From NCBI GenBank assembly GCA_031278665.1, contig JAITKC010000136.1:1-6447 (forward strand): 6,447 nt of DNA. The letters are read 5' to 3'. The stretch is from Bifidobacteriaceae bacterium. Its GTDB lineage: Bacteria; Actinomycetota; Actinomycetes; Actinomycetales; WQXJ01. Shown here piece by piece: positions 1 to 6,270 of the stretch. The notes beneath the pieces were generated by a model that was not told where the DNA came from, made no database searches, and saw only the letters and a program-made list of their open reading frames with translations. A program made the translations under genes and the position numbers. The number at the start of each line of letters is the position of its first letter. Within the stretch, counting starts at the first letter, position 1.

Positions 1-456
1 GAATTGGCGCCGGCGGATTTCATCGCCTTCGCCAATCCGTCGGTGCCGCTGGCGGACGCCGCCCAGGACGTCCACGAGTTGCTGCTGGCCAATTTCATCG
101 CCCAGACCTCGGCCTTGGCCTTCGGCAAGACCGCCGCCGAGGTCCGGGCCGAGGGCACCGCCGACTGGCTGGTTCCGGCCCGAGTGTTCACCGGCAACCG
201 CCCCTCGACCTCGATCATGGCGCCGGCGCTGACGCCGTCCACGCTGGGCCAGTTGATCGCCCTCTACGAACACATCACCTTCGTCGAGGGCGCGGTCTGG
301 GGAATCGACTCGTTCGACCAGTGGGGCGTCGAATTGGGCAAGGCGTTGGCCGGCCGGGTCGCCCCGGCGCTGGCCGGCGACGGACCGGCCTTCGCCGAGC
401 TTGACGCGTCCGCCCAGGCCATGATCGAGTATTATCGGTCCGCCCGAGGCCGTTGA
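1..456 (+). CDS. pgi: Glucose-6-phosphate isomerase, C-terminal part (5' end outside window)
   Basis: Cytosolic enzyme of glycolysis and gluconeogenesis that interconverts glucose 6-phosphate and fructose 6-phosphate. The reading frame is open from the first base, so the gene enters from the left; bacterial Pgi is about 550 residues and only the last ~151 codons are here. Seen in the sequence: the GNRPSTSI block, [15 protein letters not shown], and [18 protein letters not shown], which fits the family's second signature (G-x-x-W-x4-F-D-Q-x-G-V-E-x2-K). The lysine ending that signature is the conserved active-site lysine. Most homologues read WGINSFDQ, so the Asp in WGIDSFDQ is a mild variation. 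The protein ends normally ([13 protein letters not shown] at 454-456), so it is not truncated at the 3' end. The pyridoxal kinase gene follows on the same strand 108 bases later, which allows co-transcription. A TTG at position 4 is not the true start, because family sequence continues across it. Confidence 0.96.
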   Translation, partial: ELAPADFIAFANPSVPLADAAQDVHELLLANFIAQTSALAFGKTAAEVRAEGTADWLVPARVFTGNRPSTSIMAPALTPSTLGQLIALYEHITFVEGAVWGIDSFDQWGVELGKALAGRVAPALAGDGPAFAELDASAQAMIEYYRSARGR

Positions 457-554
457 GCGGCCGCCGGCGCCATGGCGTCCTCATCGCCGCCAGCGACCTC
501 GACGCCGGCGGCGGCATCGGCGGCCCCAAAGCTGTACCCGATTTCAACTACTAG
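453..554 (+). other. Possible 33-codon mini-ORF between pgi and pdxK (speculative)
   Basis: A short open frame, -1 relative to pgi, could begin with the TTG of the TTGA overlapping the pgi stop and run to TAG at 552-554. Its product would include HGVLIAASDLDAGGGIGGPK and end in DFNY. About 28 of 33 codons end in G or C, more than the pdxK frame shows across the same bases, so composition is compatible with coding. The stop lies inside the pdxK Shine-Dalgarno (TAGGAG), an arrangement that would permit translational coupling. Against it: the only start candidate is TTG with a weak GAGG just 3 bases upstream, and the peptide resembles nothing I recognise. It could equally be chance in GC-rich spacer or the relic of an older gene end. 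Confidence 0.2.
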
Positions 555-557
555 GAG
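553..557 (+). promoter_or_regulatory. Ribosome binding site that fixes the pdxK start
   Basis: AGGAG lies 7 bases before the TTG at 565-567. The in-frame ATG at 472 has no comparable purine-rich site, and the residues it would add are a Ser/Pro/Ala-rich stretch absent from the family. This decides for TTG 565. Confidence 0.75.
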
Positions 558-564
558 CGGACAA

Positions 565-1371
565 TTGCATTTCGCCTACGTGATAGCCGGTTCGGAAGCG
601 ACCGGCGGAGCGGGCATCCAGGTCGATCTCAAGACTTTTCAGCAACTCGGCGTCTACGGGATGGGCGCCATAACCTGCATCGTCTCGTTCGACCCGGAGA
701 ACAACTGGGCCCACCGCTTTTGGCCGATCGACCCGGCGGTGATCGCCGCCCAATTCGAGGCCGCCACCGCCGCCCAGGACCTCGACACGGTCAAGATCGG
801 CATGCTCGGCACGCCGGCCACAATTGACGTGGTCGCGACCGCGCTGGCCTCGAAGCCCTGGCGCCACGTCCTGGTCGACCCGGTCCTGATCTGCAAGGGC
901 CAGGAGCCGGGCGCCGCCCTGAACACCGACAACGCGCTGCGGCAGAAGATCCTGCCGCTGGCCACCGTGGTGACGCCGAACAATTTCGAGGCCCGGACGC
1001 TGGCCGGCCTGGACCGCCTGGACACCACGGCCGACTTAGTCGAGGCGGGCCGGCGCATCCTCGCCTACGGGCCCCAAGCCGTGGTGGTCAAAGGCGGGAT
1101 CGACTTCCCCGGCCCGGACGCCGTGGACGTGCTGGTCCAGCGCTCCCCTAAGGCGGCCGAGCCGTCGGTCGAGATCCTGGCGGCCCCGAAAGTGGGCCAG
1201 GAGCGGGTTTCCGGCGCCGGATGCACTTTCGCCGCCGCCATCACCGCCGAGTTGGCCAAGGGCTCTTCGGTGTCCGATGCCGTCCGCGTCGCCAAAGCCT
1301 TTGTCACCCGCGGCATCCAGGCCCGGGTCCGCGCCCACACCCCGTTCGACACCGTCTGGCAAGGCGCCTGA
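565..1371 (+). CDS. pdxK: Pyridoxal kinase, dual-cysteine PdxK/ThiD-like ribokinase family
   Basis: Cytosolic ATP-dependent kinase that phosphorylates pyridoxal/pyridoxine (B6 salvage). It belongs to the ribokinase-fold group close to HMP kinase ThiD. From TTG 565 it is 268 residues, near the ~270-276 usual for Bacillus/Staphylococcus PdxK. Seen: the N-terminal strand and substrate loop IAGSEATGGAGIQVDLKTF (residues 7-25), GVYGMGAITCIVSFDPENNW (29-48), VDPVLICKG (104-112), VVTPNNFEA (135-143), VVVKGG (173-178), and the anion-hole/catalytic motif GAGC (217-220). Cys110 in the lid segment and Cys220 in GxGC match the two cysteines of the 'CC' pyridoxal kinases, in which the aldehyde is held as a hemithioacetal. 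This argues for pyridoxal kinase rather than a strict ThiD, although HMP kinase side activity is possible. The substrate loop reads SEATGG where relatives usually have SDSSGG. A longer start at ATG 472 is open but disfavoured. The gene follows pgi and converges on the membrane protein gene at 1435. Confidence 0.9.
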   Translation: MHFAYVIAGSEATGGAGIQVDLKTFQQLGVYGMGAITCIVSFDPENNWAHRFWPIDPAVIAAQFEAATAAQDLDTVKIGMLGTPATIDVVATALASKPWRHVLVDPVLICKGQEPGAALNTDNALRQKILPLATVVTPNNFEARTLAGLDRLDTTADLVEAGRRILAYGPQAVVVKGGIDFPGPDAVDVLVQRSPKAAEPSVEILAAPKVGQERVSGAGCTFAAAITAELAKGSSVSDAVRVAKAFVTRGIQARVRAHTPFDTVWQGA

Positions 1372-1403
1372 CCGACCCCGGCCTCTCAGCCAGGCCAGGC
1401 CGG

Positions 1404-1425
1404 GCCGGGCGGGGGCCCGCCCGGC
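1404..1425. terminator. GC hairpin between convergent genes (possible bidirectional terminator)
   Basis: CCGGGCGG (1405-1412) pairs with CCGCCCGG (1417-1424) around a GGGC loop, and G1404/C1425 extends the stem to 9 bp. It lies in the 63-base gap between the stops of pdxK and the membrane protein gene, where a shared terminator is expected. A smaller stem, GGCCT/AGGCC at 1380-1384/1392-1396, sits just left. There is no T-run on either side, so it is not a textbook intrinsic terminator; U-less hairpins of this kind are common in high-GC actinobacteria. Confidence 0.5.
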
Positions 1426-1434
1426 GGGCGGCGG

Positions 1435-2199
1435 TCAGGCCCGGGCGGCGGCGCGGGACGAGGACCATCGCGCCGCCAAGCGGGAACCTCCCCGGTAGAT
1501 CGCGGCCTGTAGCAATAGCGCGCCCACCAGCAGCGGGAGCACCGGGAACATGTAGATGATCGGCAGTCCGACCCAGTTGTGCAGCGCCACCAGGATCTGC
1601 GCGCCCTCCGGGTCGAAGAAATAGAAGTAGTTGGCCTCCGCCGCGACGGTCGCCCGGACCGCCAGGTTGAACACGGCCATCGCGGCCACCAGGACGCCAA
1701 ACGCGCCGAGGGTCTTGAACGCCTCGCGGTAGCTCGGCCGGTACAGTCCCAAGGTGGCGATCAGCGCGCCGATCACCACATTCAAGCCGTGCGAGCCGAA
1801 GAAGCCAATCGACAGCGGCGTGAACACGCCCACCCCCTGGATGCCCTCGGCCGGCGAGAAAAGGGCCAGGAATCCGGACAGGCAGCCGATGAAATAGATG
1901 AATCCGCGCAACCAGTTGACCCGGAGCGCGATCGCCGGGATCAAACCGAATGTGACCAACGAACACAATTGCAGGGGCATGTCGTAAATCACATGGGCCG
2001 GAAACGAGTTCTGCGTCAACAAACCGACCATATACAGCCCGTAGCAGGCGAGGTTGGCGCAGGCGGCGCCGATCAGCAACCGGCGCCGGCCGGCCTCGCC
2101 GAGGCGGCGTCCAATCAAGTGCGTCCCCGCCCCGAACAAGGCCAGCGCCAGGACAAACACCAACCAAGGGGCTGAGAAGACGTAAATCGGGGGATTCAC
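1435..2199 (-). CDS. Polytopic membrane protein, probable YwaF/TIGR02206 (TMEM164-like) family
   Basis: An integral membrane protein of 254 residues; its biochemical role is unknown. About seven hydrophobic segments are visible, roughly residues 10-29, 40-62, 72-92, 98-117, 133-152, 162-182 and 213-233, with a short basic C-terminal tail (RGGSRLAARWSSSRAAARA). Family-like features are the MPLQLCSL motif (74-81) ahead of a membrane helix, FFGSHGLNVVIGA (133-145), NYFYF (190-194) before the last helix, and a GLP-x-Y turn (211-216). I place it in the YwaF/TIGR02206 group from this pattern, not from a close match. The start is GTG at 2197-2199, with AAAGG (2210-2214) 10 bases upstream. It lies 119 bases downstream of rplA on the same strand, but a TACAAT box in the gap suggests its own promoter. 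A longer 321-codon frame on the same strand across this region is Arg/Gly/Pro-rich and lacks membrane segments, so I treat it as a shadow. Confidence 0.65.
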   Translation of the reverse strand: MNPPIYVFSAPWLVFVLALALFGAGTHLIGRRLGEAGRRRLLIGAACANLACYGLYMVGLLTQNSFPAHVIYDMPLQLCSLVTFGLIPAIALRVNWLRGFIYFIGCLSGFLALFSPAEGIQGVGVFTPLSIGFFGSHGLNVVIGALIATLGLYRPSYREAFKTLGAFGVLVAAMAVFNLAVRATVAAEANYFYFFDPEGAQILVALHNWVGLPIIYMFPVLPLLVGALLLQAAIYRGGSRLAARWSSSRAAARA

Positions 2200-2230
2200 A
2201 AGCGCGTCGCCTTTCGTTATGCCGAAGCGT

Positions 2231-2259
2231 GCCGGCCGCGCCCATTGTAGACGGCCGGC
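2231..2259 (-). promoter_or_regulatory. Putative promoter of the membrane protein gene inside an inverted repeat
   Basis: On the minus strand TACAAT (2244-2249) is a good -10 hexamer, about 45 bases before the GTG start; at the standard distance transcription would begin near 2237. No good -35 is seen: GTGTGA at 16-bp spacing matches 3 of 6. The -10 sits in the 13-base centre of a perfect 8-bp inverted repeat, GCCGGCCG (2231-2238) / CGGCCGGC (2252-2259). This could be an operator, or the hairpin could end transcription coming from rplA. Neither is proven. Confidence 0.35.
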
Positions 2260-2294
2260 CCGTCATCACACGGGCAACCCGCGCGAGCGCTTGG

Positions 2295-2326
2295 AAACAA
2301 GCCGCGCCGGCTGACCGGTCAGGCGC
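2295..2326 (-). terminator. Candidate terminator at the end of rplA
   Basis: On the minus strand GCGCC (2326-2322) can pair with GGCGC (2308-2304), enclosing the palindromic CTGACCGGTCAG that contains the rplA stop codon. It is followed within 3 bases by TTGTTT (2300-2295). A GC stem plus a short T-rich tail is terminator-like, but the stem is short and imperfect. A further GCCCGT/ACGGGC hairpin lies downstream at 2258-2275. Confidence 0.35.
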
Positions 2327-3035
2327 CGTCCTCGGCCATCAGATTGCGCGTCTTGGTCATGTCCAGGGGGATGCCGGGGCCCATACTGCTGGCCAACGTT
2401 CCCTTCAGCAGATAACGGCCCTTCGACGTGGCCGGTTTGAGGCGAACCACCTCATCGAGGGCGGCGGCGTAATTCTCGACCAGCGATTTGTCGTCGAATG
2501 AGAGTCTGCCGATTATGAAATGGAGGTTCGCGTGCCGGTCGACCCGGAATTCGATTTTGCCGCCTTTGATCTCGGTGACGGCTTTGGCCACGTCCATGGT
2601 GACGGTGCCGGTCTTCGGGTTCGGCATCAGGCCGCGCGGGCCGAGCACCCGGCCGAGCCGGCCGACTTTGCCCATCAAATCGGGTGTGGCCACGGCGGCG
2701 TCGAAATCGGTGTAACCGCCCGCCACTTTCTCAATCAATTCGTCGCCGCCGACCTCGTCGGCGCCGGCTTCGATGGCTTGATTGGCTTTCTCGCCCACGG
2801 CGAAGACCACGACCCGAGCGGTCTTGCCGGTGCCATGCGGCAAATTGACGGTGCCGCGGACCATTTGATCCGCTTTGCGCGGGTCGACGCCCAGGCGCAG
2901 GGCCACTTCGACGGCTTCGTCGAATTTGACGGTCGCCACTTTCTTGGCCAGCCGCACGGCGGCCAGCGGCGAATAGCGTTCGGTTCGGTCGACCAGGAGG
3001 GCGGCCTTCTTATATCCCTTAGAGCGCTGAGTCAT
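2319..3035 (-). CDS. rplA: 50S ribosomal protein L1
   Basis: L1 binds 23S rRNA at the mobile L1 stalk and assists exit of deacylated tRNA; in many bacteria it also represses its own operon mRNA. The 238-residue length is typical. Seen: the N-terminal [17 protein letters not shown] (5-21), then [10 protein letters not shown] (62-71) opening domain II, the signature [20 protein letters not shown] (124-143), and the domain I return with [10 protein letters not shown] (218-227). The start is ATG at 3033-3035, with AAAGGA (3043-3048) 7 bases upstream. It follows rplK by 75 bases in the expected order. rplJ and rplL are not in the window; the next gene downstream on this strand is the unrelated membrane protein. 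Confidence 0.98.
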   Translation of the reverse strand: MTQRSKGYKKAALLVDRTERYSPLAAVRLAKKVATVKFDEAVEVALRLGVDPRKADQMVRGTVNLPHGTGKTARVVVFAVGEKANQAIEAGADEVGGDELIEKVAGGYTDFDAAVATPDLMGKVGRLGRVLGPRGLMPNPKTGTVTMDVAKAVTEIKGGKIEFRVDRHANLHFIIGRLSFDDKSLVENYAAALDEVVRLKPATSKGRYLLKGTLASSMGPGIPLDMTKTRNLMAEDGA

Positions 3036-3080
3036 CTGCTTTTCCTTTGCTTTCGCAGTTGTTTACGGCAGTCGTGGTGC

Positions 3081-3095
3081 GGGCCAGCGCGGCCC
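3081..3095 (-). other. Small hairpin in the rplK-rplA spacer
   Basis: GGGCC (3081-3085) and GGCCC (3091-3095) are perfect inverted arms around a 5-base loop, within the 75 bases between rplK and rplA. It could modulate message processing or the L11:L1 ratio. With only 5 bp in GC-rich DNA it may be chance. No T-run follows, so it is not a clear terminator. Confidence 0.25.
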
Positions 3096-3110
3096 TCCCA
3101 CAGCTTGGGG

Positions 3111-3542
3111 TCAATCGGTTACGGTCACGCCCATCGACCGGGCGGTCCCGGCGATGATCAGCGCCGCGCCTTCGATGTCGTTGGCGTTCAGGTCCGGCAT
3201 TTTGGCTTGGGCGATCTCGCGCACCTGCGCGCGGGTGATCGAGCCGACTTTGGCGGTGTGCGGGGTGGGCGATCCCTTGTCCAGTCCAGCCGCCTTCTTG
3301 ATCATTTCCGCCGCCGGCGACGTCTTCAGCACAAAGCTGAAGGACCGGTCCTCGTAGACGGTCAATTCGACCGGCACCACGTTGCCGCGCTGGGATTCGG
3401 TGGCGGCGTTATAAGACTTGCAGAACTCCATTATGTTGACGCCGTGGGCGCCCAGGGCCGGGCCGATCGGCGGCGCCGGATTGGCTTGCCCGGCCTGGAT
3501 CTGAAGTTTCAGAATGGCCGCGACTTTCTTCTTAGGAGGCAT
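3111..3542 (-). CDS. rplK: 50S ribosomal protein L11
   Basis: L11 sits with the 23S rRNA GTPase-associated centre at the base of the L7/L12 stalk, contacts elongation factors, is needed for RelA-type stringent sensing, and forms the thiostrepton site. The 143-residue length is standard. Seen: [20 protein letters not shown] (12-31), the proline-rich N-terminal domain bordering the drug site; [15 protein letters not shown] (34-48); and the C-terminal RNA-binding signature [20 protein letters not shown] (114-133), ending in ARSMGV. The start is ATG at 3540-3542, with AAGGA (3549-3553) 6 bases upstream. It is followed by rplA and preceded by nusG, the standard order. The loop reads GAHGVNI, where many homologues have GQHGVNI or GQAGVNI. 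Confidence 0.98.
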   Translation of the reverse strand: MPPKKKVAAILKLQIQAGQANPAPPIGPALGAHGVNIMEFCKSYNAATESQRGNVVPVELTVYEDRSFSFVLKTSPAAEMIKKAAGLDKGSPTPHTAKVGSITRAQVREIAQAKMPDLNANDIEGAALIIAGTARSMGVTVTD

Positions 3543-3637
3543 TTCGGGTCCTTATTCGTTTTGGGTCACAAGATGTCCGATGCCGGTCGGTTCGGCGCCC
3601 CTCGGGGCCCCGCCTAGGCTTCGGGCGGTTTTCGGCC
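3543..3637 (-). promoter_or_regulatory. nusG-rplK leader with two small hairpins
   Basis: The 95-base gap, read on the minus strand, contains CCGCC (3628-3624) pairing with GGCGG (3614-3610), then GCCC (3608-3605) pairing with GGGC (3600-3597) across a CGAG loop, then an unstructured A-rich stretch to the rplK ribosome site. In E. coli and others the L11 leader carries the L1 repressor site. The position is right here, but I cannot recognise the two-helix L1-binding signature, so autoregulation is only a possibility. Confidence 0.3.
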
Positions 3638-4423
3638 TCAGCGTTGTTTGGCAACTTGGCTGAAGCTCAGTTCGACGGGGGTTTCCCCGCCGAAGATCGA
3701 CACCAGCACCTTCAGTTTGCCGGTCTTGGCGTTGACCTCCGAAATCGTGGCGGCCAAAGTCTCAAACGGCCCGTCGGTGATGGTGACGTTCTCGCCCACC
3801 GCGAAGTCGCCGACCGGAACCGCGGCCGAGCGCGAGCCGACCGGGATGCCGTCTGGGCCGACCGCATCGTGCGTCTTGACCTGCGGGGCCAGCATCGAAA
3901 CGACTTCGTCCAAAGTCAACGGCACCGGCTGATGGGTGTGTCCGACGAATCCCGTCACGCCGGGGGTGTGGCGGACGGCGCCCCAGGAGTCGTCGTTCAA
4001 GTCCATGCGGACCAGCACGTAGCCGGGGATGCGCACCCGCTTGACCACCTTCGGCTGGGAGTTCTTGATCTCGGTGACCTCTTCCATCGGCACCCGGACC
4101 TCGAAGACCGAATCCTCTTGGTTGAGCGAGACCACCCTGGTCTCCAAGTTGTGCTTGACCCGGTTCTCCTGGCCGGCATAGGAGTGGACAACGTACCAAT
4201 CGCCTGATTGGCCGGCCAGTTCCCGGCGCAACTCGTCCACCGGATCGACGGCCGCCGGCTCGTCGGAGCCGGCGGCGGCTTCGGCCGACCCGTCGGCGTC
4301 GGCCGCGGGTTCGGCCGGCTCGCCGGCCGACTCGGCGCCGTCGGCTAGAGCGTCCTGGCCGCTCGCGGGCTGGTCCAGCCCGGCGGCATCGGCCGGCTCG
4401 GCGCCGGCCATTTCGTCAACCAC
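3638..4423 (-). CDS. nusG: Transcription termination/antitermination factor NusG
   Basis: NusG binds the RNA polymerase clamp with its NGN domain; its KOW domain can contact Rho or ribosomal S10, linking transcription to termination and translation. The protein has 261 residues. Residues 1-65 are an acidic Ala-rich extension with 18 Asp/Glu and no Lys or Arg, usual in Actinobacteria and absent from the 181-residue E. coli protein. NGN runs from about 74 to 180 ([20 protein letters not shown], then [10 protein letters not shown], then TPGVTGFVG). KOW runs from about 205 to 260 ([12 protein letters not shown], then [12 protein letters not shown]). The latter usually reads FGRxTPVEL, so the Gly at 246 replaces a commonly basic residue. 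The start is GTG at 4421-4423. An internal ATG at codon 5 is less likely because the ribosome site would then be 20 bases away. secE lies 40 bases upstream. Confidence 0.97.
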   Translation of the reverse strand: MVDEMAGAEPADAAGLDQPASGQDALADGAESAGEPAEPAADADGSAEAAAGSDEPAAVDPVDELRRELAGQSGDWYVVHSYAGQENRVKHNLETRVVSLNQEDSVFEVRVPMEEVTEIKNSQPKVVKRVRIPGYVLVRMDLNDDSWGAVRHTPGVTGFVGHTHQPVPLTLDEVVSMLAPQVKTHDAVGPDGIPVGSRSAAVPVGDFAVGENVTITDGPFETLAATISEVNAKTGKLKVLVSIFGGETPVELSFSQVAKQR

Positions 4424-4431
4424 TTCTGATT

Positions 4432-4436
4432 CCCCT
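4432..4436 (-). promoter_or_regulatory. Ribosome binding site deciding the nusG GTG start
   Basis: AGGGG on the minus strand lies 8 bases before GTG 4423-4421 and 20 bases before the alternative ATG at 4411-4409, so GTG is preferred. Confidence 0.6.
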
Positions 4437-4463
4437 GCTTCCGCTCTCGCCTGACCGCCCGGA

Positions 4464-4688
4464 CTAGCCGAACACCGCCATCACGCCCGCGTTGATCAAG
4501 TAGTCGATCCCGAAGATGAACGCCATAACGATCAGCACAAACACCATCACCACGGACGAATAGGTCATCAACTCCTGGCGGGTGGGGCGAACCACCTTCT
4601 TCAACTCGGCGATCACCTGGCGGACGAATCGGACCAACCTGGCGACAAGGCCGAGTCGATCCTCGGTTGCTCCGGCGGCTTTGGCCAT
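4464..4688 (-). CDS. secE: Preprotein translocase subunit SecE
   Basis: SecE is the small essential subunit that clamps SecY in the SecYEG protein-conducting channel of the cytoplasmic membrane. The protein has 74 residues and is of the short single-span type common outside Enterobacteria. Seen: the amphipathic surface helix with the conserved [20 protein letters not shown] block (21-40), then one hydrophobic span of about 43-65 ([21 protein letters not shown]). The start is ATG at 4686-4688, with GGAAGG (4694-4699) 5 bases upstream; the stop is TAG. It lies between the tRNA-Trp gene and nusG, the conserved actinobacterial order, which supports the call independently of the short length. Confidence 0.97.
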   Translation of the reverse strand: MAKAAGATEDRLGLVARLVRFVRQVIAELKKVVRPTRQELMTYSSVVMVFVLIVMAFIFGIDYLINAGVMAVFG

Positions 4689-4762
4689 GATTTCCTTCCG
4701 ATGTGTTGGTCTTGAATCCGGTTCGCGCGAGCCGCCAAGGCCCCGCTCAAACCTTCAGCTCG

Positions 4763-4835
4763 CAGGGCAGGCGGGACTCGAACCCACAGCCGCCGGTTTT
4801 GGAGACCGGTGCGCTACCAATTGCGCCACTGCCCT
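4763..4835 (-). tRNA. tRNA-Trp (anticodon CCA)
   Basis: Read on the minus strand the 73 bases fold as a full cloverleaf: acceptor AGGGCAG/CTGCCCT, D arm GCGC/GCGC with an AATTGGTA loop, anticodon stem CCGGT/ACCGG with loop CTCCAAA, a 5-base variable loop, T arm GTGGG/CCCGC with loop TTCGAGT, and a G discriminator. The anticodon CCA reads UGG, tryptophan. The 3' CCA is not encoded (GCG follows), so it must be added by the nucleotidyltransferase, as is common in Actinobacteria. It heads the secE-nusG-rplK-rplA block with 74 bases before secE, and may share their transcript. Confidence 0.97.
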
Positions 4836-4850
4836 AGACGCCAGCCGCCC

Positions 4851-4879
4851 AGTGTATGCGATGCGAGCCGCAATGGCCA
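4851..4879 (-). promoter_or_regulatory. Putative promoter of tRNA-Trp and the secE-nusG block
   Basis: On the minus strand TGGCCA (4879-4874, 4 of 6 matches to TTGACA) and TACACT (4856-4851, 4 of 6 to TATAAT) are separated by exactly 17 bases. Transcription would begin near 4844, leaving a leader of about 9 bases before the mature tRNA 5' end at 4835, a sensible distance for RNase P processing. This is inferred from spacing and position alone. Confidence 0.5.
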
Positions 4880-4997
4880 GCCGACCGACAGCGCCGCAAT
4901 TAACGGTACCCCTTCGCGGCCGCCCCGCCGCGCGGCGGCCCCGGATACGGCGGACGGGCCGAGCGGATTGAGATCGCCGGCGCCGGCCCCAGGGCGC

Positions 4998-5001
4998 GAG
5001 G
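4998..5001 (+). promoter_or_regulatory. Ribosome binding site fixing the aminotransferase start
   Basis: GAGG ends 8 bases before ATG 5010. The alternative GTG at 5022 has GAGGG only 1 base upstream, too close to work, so ATG 5010 is preferred. The open frame reaches further left to 4809, but that would run through the tRNA-Trp gene. Confidence 0.6.
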
Positions 5002-5009
5002 CGCGTGGA

Positions 5010-6233
5010 ATGATTGAGGGCGTGACCAAACCGCGCGCGCGCATATCGAAGCGGATCGCCGCCATCGAACCGTCTGCCACATTGGCGGTGGACGCCAAGG
5101 CCAAGGCCCTCAAAGCCGAGGGCAAGGCGGTGATCGGGTTCGGCGCCGGCGAACCGGACTTCCCGACCCCCGACTACATTGTCGAGGCCGCGATCGCCGC
5201 CGCCCGCGACCCGGCCAACCACCGCTACACGCCGGCGGCCGGACTGCCCGAACTGCGCCACGCCATAGCCGACAAGACGATGCGCGACTCCGGGCTCGGC
5301 GTCGACTGGAGCCAGGTGCTGGTCACCAACGGCGGCAAACAAGCCGTCTACCAGGCTTTCGCCGCCCTGCTCGACCCGGGTGACGAGGCCCTGCTGCCAG
5401 CCCCCTACTGGACCACATATCCCGAGGCGATCAAACTGGCGGGCGGGCGGCCGGTGCCGGTGTTCGCCGGGCCGCAAGCCGAATACAAGGTCACGGTCGA
5501 CCAACTCGACCGGGCCAAGACCGACAAAACCAAACTGCTGGTGTTCGTCTCGCCGTCGAACCCGACCGGGGCCGTCTACACGGCATCGGAAACCCAAGCG
5601 ATCGGGCGCTGGGCGCTTGACAACGGCGTCTGGGTGGTGACCGACGAGATCTACGAACACCTGGTCTACGACGGCATCGCCTTCACATCGATCGTCGCGG
5701 CCACCCCGGAACTGGCCGACCAAGCGGTGATCCTCAACGGCGTGGCCAAAACCTACGCCATGACCGGCTGGCGGGTCGGCTGGATGATCGGCCCGCCGGA
5801 CGTGGTCAAGGCGGCGGCGAACTTGCAGTCGCATCTGACCTCGAACGTCGCCAACGTCTCGCAGCGGGCCGCCCTGGCCGCCGTCAGCGGACCGCTTGAC
5901 GCCGCCTTCGCCATGCGCCAGGCCTTCGACCGGCGCAGACGCGCGATGGTCGAAATGCTCCGGGCGATCGACGGGGTCTATTGCCCGATGCCGCGCGGCG
6001 CCTTTTACGCTTATCCGTCGGTTCAGGGTTTACTCGGCAAGACGCTCAGGGGCGCCCGCCCGATGACGTCTTCCCAGTTGGCCTCGCTGATTCTGGACGA
6101 GGCCGAGGTGGCGGTGGTGCCGGGCGAGGCCTTCGGGCCTTCCGGCTATTTGCGGCTGTCCTGCGCCCTCGGCGACGCCGATCTGGCCGAGGGCGTGGGC
6201 CGGATCCAAGAGCTGTTGGGCGAGGCCCGCTGA
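5010..6233 (+). CDS. aspC: Class I PLP-dependent aminotransferase, aspartate aminotransferase (subgroup Ib) type
   Basis: Cytosolic PLP enzyme expected to transfer the amino group between aspartate and 2-oxoglutarate; some members of this subgroup also use prephenate. It has 407 residues, the usual length. Seen: [17 protein letters not shown] (22-38), [14 protein letters not shown] (44-57), [12 protein letters not shown] (72-83), the PLP-phosphate loop TNGGKQA (106-112), Trp134 in APYWTTYP, Asn184 in SPSNPTG, Asp212 and Tyr215 in [10 protein letters not shown], the Schiff-base Lys247 in [14 protein letters not shown], which fits the class I signature, and Arg382 in GYLRLS for the substrate alpha-carboxylate. 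All key residues are present. The overall sequence looks very like the actinobacterial aminotransferase commonly found divergent from tRNA-Trp/secE. The exact substrate is inferred; the symbol follows common usage. Confidence 0.93.
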   Translation: MIEGVTKPRARISKRIAAIEPSATLAVDAKAKALKAEGKAVIGFGAGEPDFPTPDYIVEAAIAAARDPANHRYTPAAGLPELRHAIADKTMRDSGLGVDWSQVLVTNGGKQAVYQAFAALLDPGDEALLPAPYWTTYPEAIKLAGGRPVPVFAGPQAEYKVTVDQLDRAKTDKTKLLVFVSPSNPTGAVYTASETQAIGRWALDNGVWVVTDEIYEHLVYDGIAFTSIVAATPELADQAVILNGVAKTYAMTGWRVGWMIGPPDVVKAAANLQSHLTSNVANVSQRAALAAVSGPLDAAFAMRQAFDRRRRAMVEMLRAIDGVYCPMPRGAFYAYPSVQGLLGKTLRGARPMTSSQLASLILDEAEVAVVPGEAFGPSGYLRLSCALGDADLAEGVGRIQELLGEAR

Positions 6234-6247
6234 GCCCCCCGGCCGCC

Positions 6248-6270
6248 GCCGGACCGGGCGGAGTCCCGGC
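6248..6270 (+). terminator. Candidate terminator after the aminotransferase gene
   Basis: GCCGGAC (6248-6254) pairs with GTCCCGGC (6263-6270) apart from one bulged C, with an 8-base loop, starting 14 bases after the stop codon. There is no clean T-run afterwards, so this is a GC-type hairpin with modest support. Confidence 0.4.

Larger units (their letters stand above)
4836..5009. promoter_or_regulatory. Divergent intergenic region between tRNA-Trp and the aminotransferase
   Basis: The 174 bases separate two divergent transcripts and should hold promoters for both. Only the tRNA-side one is visible. An inverted repeat, GGCCGCC (4918-4924) / GGCGGCC (4934-4940) with a 9-base loop, lies midway and could be an operator or chance in GC-rich DNA. 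I see no convincing -10/-35 pair for the plus-strand gene and no open frame that looks coding. Confidence 0.4.

Noticed and set aside
1304..2269. A 321-codon minus-strand frame overlapping the membrane protein gene
   Set aside because: Its product is Arg/Gly/Pro-rich without membrane segments or known motifs, and it extends into pdxK. The 254-codon frame has coherent hydrophobic spans and a ribosome site.
2520..3617. A 365-codon open frame on the plus strand opposite rplA and rplK
   Set aside because: It is antisense to two certain ribosomal protein genes, with His/Gly/Arg-rich composition and no recognisable domain: a GC-driven shadow.
3610..3632. A plus-strand hairpin CCGCC/GGCGG followed by TTTT, terminator-like
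   Set aside because: No plus-strand gene ends near it, since transcription here is on the minus strand. I list its stem only as part of the nusG-rplK leader.
3543..3637. An L1-protein autoregulatory binding site in the rplK leader
   Set aside because: The position is right, but I could not find the characteristic two-helix, asymmetric-loop sequence, so no specific site is claimed.
4755..5834. A 359-codon open frame on the minus strand opposite the aminotransferase
   Set aside because: It is Arg/Gly-rich, matches nothing, runs through the tRNA-Trp gene, and lies antisense to a well-conserved enzyme. Long antisense frames are expected in DNA this GC-rich.
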